Shown here: piece after piece, positions 36,649 through 38,671 of the stretch
How the letters are laid out: each line of letters begins with the position of its first letter
Numbering within the stretch: position 1 is the stretch's first letter
From: Acinetobacter wuhouensis
GTDB taxonomy: Bacteria > Pseudomonadota > Gammaproteobacteria > Pseudomonadales > Moraxellaceae
NCBI RefSeq assembly: GCF_001696605.3
Contig: NZ_CP031709.1
Coordinates: 1 to 38,671 of the forward strand
Reading direction: 5' to 3'
DNA length: 38,671 nt
Notes under the pieces: generated by a model
What the model was told of the DNA's origin: nothing
Seen by the model: only the letters and a program-made list of their open reading frames with translations
The model's database searches: none
Program-made: the position numbers and the translations under genes

Positions 36649-37733
36649 TAGCGTTTACCTCCACGACCAAAACTTTTAACCATATTGGTGCCTGAACTGG
36701 TGATACTTGAAGTCGCACTGGTTGAAGCTTCAAAGCCACTGCCGACCAAAGAAATTGCAATTTTTGGAACAAGCCAAAACAGCCCAATAACAACGATCAA
36801 AACAATTACCATGATGAAAGCCCCAGTAAACGTACTGCCGTTTTCATTAAGGTTTTGAATGCCTGCGACAACTGAAGTAAGCACTAAGTCACAGCTCACA
36901 ATCAGCAAAAGAAGAACAACAAGAGGGGTTAAAATTGCTTGTAGCCAGTTTGTGGCATATCTGCGAGTTGCAGGGAACATTGCACATGCAAGAAAAATCG
37001 GTGCAACTGCGATTAGAATGCCAATAATGACTTTACAGATAATCCAAATTAAGAAGAATAAACCGCAGACAATGCAGGCTAAACCAAAAATCAAGCTATA
37101 GATCAGGACAAAGAAGAAGCCCGAAACGACATTGGTAATACCTGTATCAATGTTATTAAAAGCTAATGCGATAGATTCAAAGATAATAGATACAAAAGAC
37201 TGCAATGTTGTTTTTGAATCTGTACCTGTCATTTCAGTAATCAGGTTCGGTACATCATCGAGGAATACTTCAGCAACGTATGGAAAGAAAGCATCCCATG
37301 AAAATACGATTGACCAAATCAACAGCATAATAACGAAAGTGGCTATCACACCCTGAATTTCTACAGCCATGCCTAACATCATTTTAATAGCTTGGAACGA
37401 AATCCAAATAATGATAAAGCCTGCAAAAACTGGAATGATTGGAGCTGTGACTTTCTGATAGTAACCTTGCAAATTGTCTTTAATGTTTTTATCAACACCA
37501 GTAATCAGACTATCAACAACCTTGTCTAATTCAGACATACCATTTTTGGTAACTTCAGATACATTCTGCGATATTTGATTAGAGTTATACGCACCGTTAG
37601 AACCGCCAGTCGTCCCAGTAGGTGTACTGCCATTGCCTAAATCTTGTGGATTGGTAAAGTTATCGACCGCATAAGCCGAGCTAAAGCTAAGAAAACTAAA
37701 CAGAAGCAAGAAAGCATAGATAATCTTTTTCAT
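36648..37733 (-). CDS. virB6: VirB6 polytopic channel protein
   Basis: 361 residues: signal peptide, about 70 polar residues, then six or so membrane helices from residue 95 on (IIPVFAGFIIIWISFQAIKM, VFSWDAFFPYVAEVF region, and two long hydrophobic blocks). The loop ACAMFPATRRYATNWLQAILTPLV is typical of the TrbL/VirB6 family. The C-terminus is Ser/Gly-rich. Confidence 0.9.
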   Translation of the reverse strand: MKKIIYAFLLLFSFLSFSSAYAVDNFTNPQDLGNGSTPTGTTGGSNGAYNSNQISQNVSEVTKNGMSELDKVVDSLITGVDKNIKDNLQGYYQKVTAPIIPVFAGFIIIWISFQAIKMMLGMAVEIQGVIATFVIMLLIWSIVFSWDAFFPYVAEVFLDDVPNLITEMTGTDSKTTLQSFVSIIFESIALAFNNIDTGITNVVSGFFFVLIYSLIFGLACIVCGLFFLIWIICKVIIGILIAVAPIFLACAMFPATRRYATNWLQAILTPLVVLLLLIVSCDLVLTSVVAGIQNLNENGSTFTGAFIMVIVLIVVIGLFWLVPKIAISLVGSGFEASTSATSSITSSGTNMVKSFGRGGKR

Positions 37734-37740
37734 AGTGACC

Positions 37741-38160
37741 TCAGCGAATTACTGGAATTTCGGGCGGGTTTTTTGAAGTCTTTAAGAAAAAGTTTTGTGT
37801 ATCTGATTTTCTTAATTTTCCGTCTGAATAGACAAAACAATCACTAGCCAAAGAGCCTTCATAGCAATATGTATCGTCTTTAACGAATGTTAAGACCCCG
37901 CTTGATTCACCAGTAAATTTAGGCAACTTTGCAGGGTTATATTGGTTCATGTTTTGGATTTGATAATTGACTTTCTTTACTGGGAAATTGCCCTGTTTAT
38001 CAGCTTCAGAAATCACATAGTACGAATAAAAAAATTCAGATTTTGGAGTGTGTTCGGGAACCCATACGCCTGAAATGTCAGGCTTAGAAGTGAAACAGCC
38101 AGTTAGACCTAAAGCGACAACCGCAGAAGCTAGACCGAGTTTAATTTTATTGATTTCCAT
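37741..38160 (-). CDS. Lipoprotein A of the secretion operon
   Basis: 139 residues from MEINKIK at 38160; the in-frame ATG at 38178 is an alternative. Lipobox LTGC. SGVWVPEHTP and DCFVYSDGKLRKSD resemble GVWMNPIG and ACFQLVDGKLKLGS of the next protein upstream, so the two are paralogues. Its start overlaps that gene's end by 14 bp. Confidence 0.72.
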   Translation of the reverse strand: MEINKIKLGLASAVVALGLTGCFTSKPDISGVWVPEHTPKSEFFYSYYVISEADKQGNFPVKKVNYQIQNMNQYNPAKLPKFTGESSGVLTFVKDDTYCYEGSLASDCFVYSDGKLRKSDTQNFFLKTSKNPPEIPVIR

Positions 38161-38518
38161 TTTGCTGTTCTCTCTCATAAGTTAGAACACCGCTTTCACT
38201 ACCAAGCTTTAGCTTTCCATCTACAAGCTGAAAACAAGCATCGTTAGGCGCACAAAGCAAACCGTTATCAGGTTTAAACTTCATGTCTGTAAAAACGCCT
38301 TTAGCTAAAATAGTGACGGTGTAAACGTCTTTAGTTGTGCTTTTATCAATAATGATTCGATCATTGATAATTACGTCATTTGCTGATTGCGATTGTTGCC
38401 CTATTGGGTTCATCCAAACGCCTACATAGTCATCCCCTTTCACTTCAGGCGCTTTAGGCTCGTCAGAACAAGCCGTCAAAACTAAAGCCGTAGCGATCGG
38501 AAGTAATAGTTTTTTCAT
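38147..38518 (-). CDS. Lipoprotein B of the secretion operon
   Basis: 123 residues with lipobox LTAC at about 14-17. A small beta domain with a Cys pair (LLCAPNDACF). Paralogue of the protein at 37741. It begins in an ATGA overlap with the VirB7-like gene, so the first three genes of the operon are all lipoproteins and translationally coupled. Confidence 0.72.
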   Translation of the reverse strand: MKKLLLPIATALVLTACSDEPKAPEVKGDDYVGVWMNPIGQQSQSANDVIINDRIIIDKSTTKDVYTVTILAKGVFTDMKFKPDNGLLCAPNDACFQLVDGKLKLGSESGVLTYEREQQNGNQ

Positions 38519-38671
38519 ACGACATTACCCCCAGTTTTTACCGTTTTAGTTACTTGAGCGAATGGGTCAGAGATTTGATTTTCAGCGCTTGGGATTGGTT
38601 GATATACGCAAGCGCATGGTGATTTTTTTAATCCCTTTTGTGATGATGTATTTGTGGCACAGGCTGTAAGT
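38515..38671 (-). CDS. virB7: VirB7-like lipoprotein, C-terminal part (starts at 44)
   Basis: Continues the frame from 44..1: lipobox LTAC, then a short mature part of about 48 residues with SPCACVYQPIPSAENQ and a Lys/Gly-rich end. It stops at TGA (38517-38515), overlapping the next ATG. Short Cys-containing lipoproteins in this place are typically VirB7, which is disulphide-linked to VirB9 in Agrobacterium; the assignment is by context. Confidence 0.7.
   Translation of the reverse strand, partial: LTACATNTSSQKGLKKSPCACVYQPIPSAENQISDPFAQVTKTVKTGGNVV

Overview
The window looks like one complete circular plasmid of an Acinetobacter-type host, cut open inside a small gene. A signal-peptide start at 44..1 on the minus strand continues in frame across the ends to a stop at 38515, giving one 66-residue lipoprotein. 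The host guess rests on an intact 1180-bp ISAba1, a FabI of Acinetobacter type, AT-rich codon use and a MOBQ relaxase with a complete VirB/VirD4 system. The backbone reminds me of the pNDM-BJ01 type of Acinetobacter plasmid (recall, not an alignment). I can recognise no replication initiator protein anywhere.

Layout. 45-1467: no convincing protein gene, but a densely structured stretch ending in an intrinsic terminator that works only for leftward transcription, so a candidate ncRNA or Rep-free origin. 1468-3250: partition-like operon (ribbon-helix-helix protein, ParA, DNA-binding partner, two small genes). 3455-4483 (minus): an AcrVA2-family anti-CRISPR-like gene behind two palindromic operators. 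4780-9830: an array of seven unrelated small genes, each started by the same promoter/operator/5'-hairpin and most ended by the same terminator and conserved spacer; one is an ArdB/KlcA-type antirestriction gene and one a DUF3560 gene. Exact 200-bp inverted repeats (5811-6010 and 10622-10821) bound most of it. 10847-16548: mobilisation region with a TraD-like protein, candidate oriT, a 19-codon leader, a relaxase-helicase, a DUF1173 protein and a frameshifted membrane gene.

16550-21877: inserted cargo with IS1595-like inverted ends and a probable 8-bp duplication. It holds a transposase remnant, ISAba1, a fabI reading out of the ISAba1 outward promoter and carrying Thr where E. coli FabI has Met159, and an orphan type III restriction-type helicase-nuclease beginning next to an attC-like hairpin. 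22043-23697: a serine recombinase with palindromic sites and a gene interrupted by an amber codon. 23916-38671 and 44-1 (minus): a complete VirB/VirD4 secretion operon with VirB3-VirB4 and VirB1-VirB5 fusions, two VirB1 and two VirB5 modules and four lipoproteins.

How it fits together: the MOBQ relaxase, TraD and the VirB/D4 channel make the plasmid probably self-transmissible. The par operon and all seven array genes share one 14-bp palindrome over the -35 box, which suggests that a small plasmid repressor controls partition and a set of probable anti-defence genes together. That array-plus-operator module is the most interesting system in the window.
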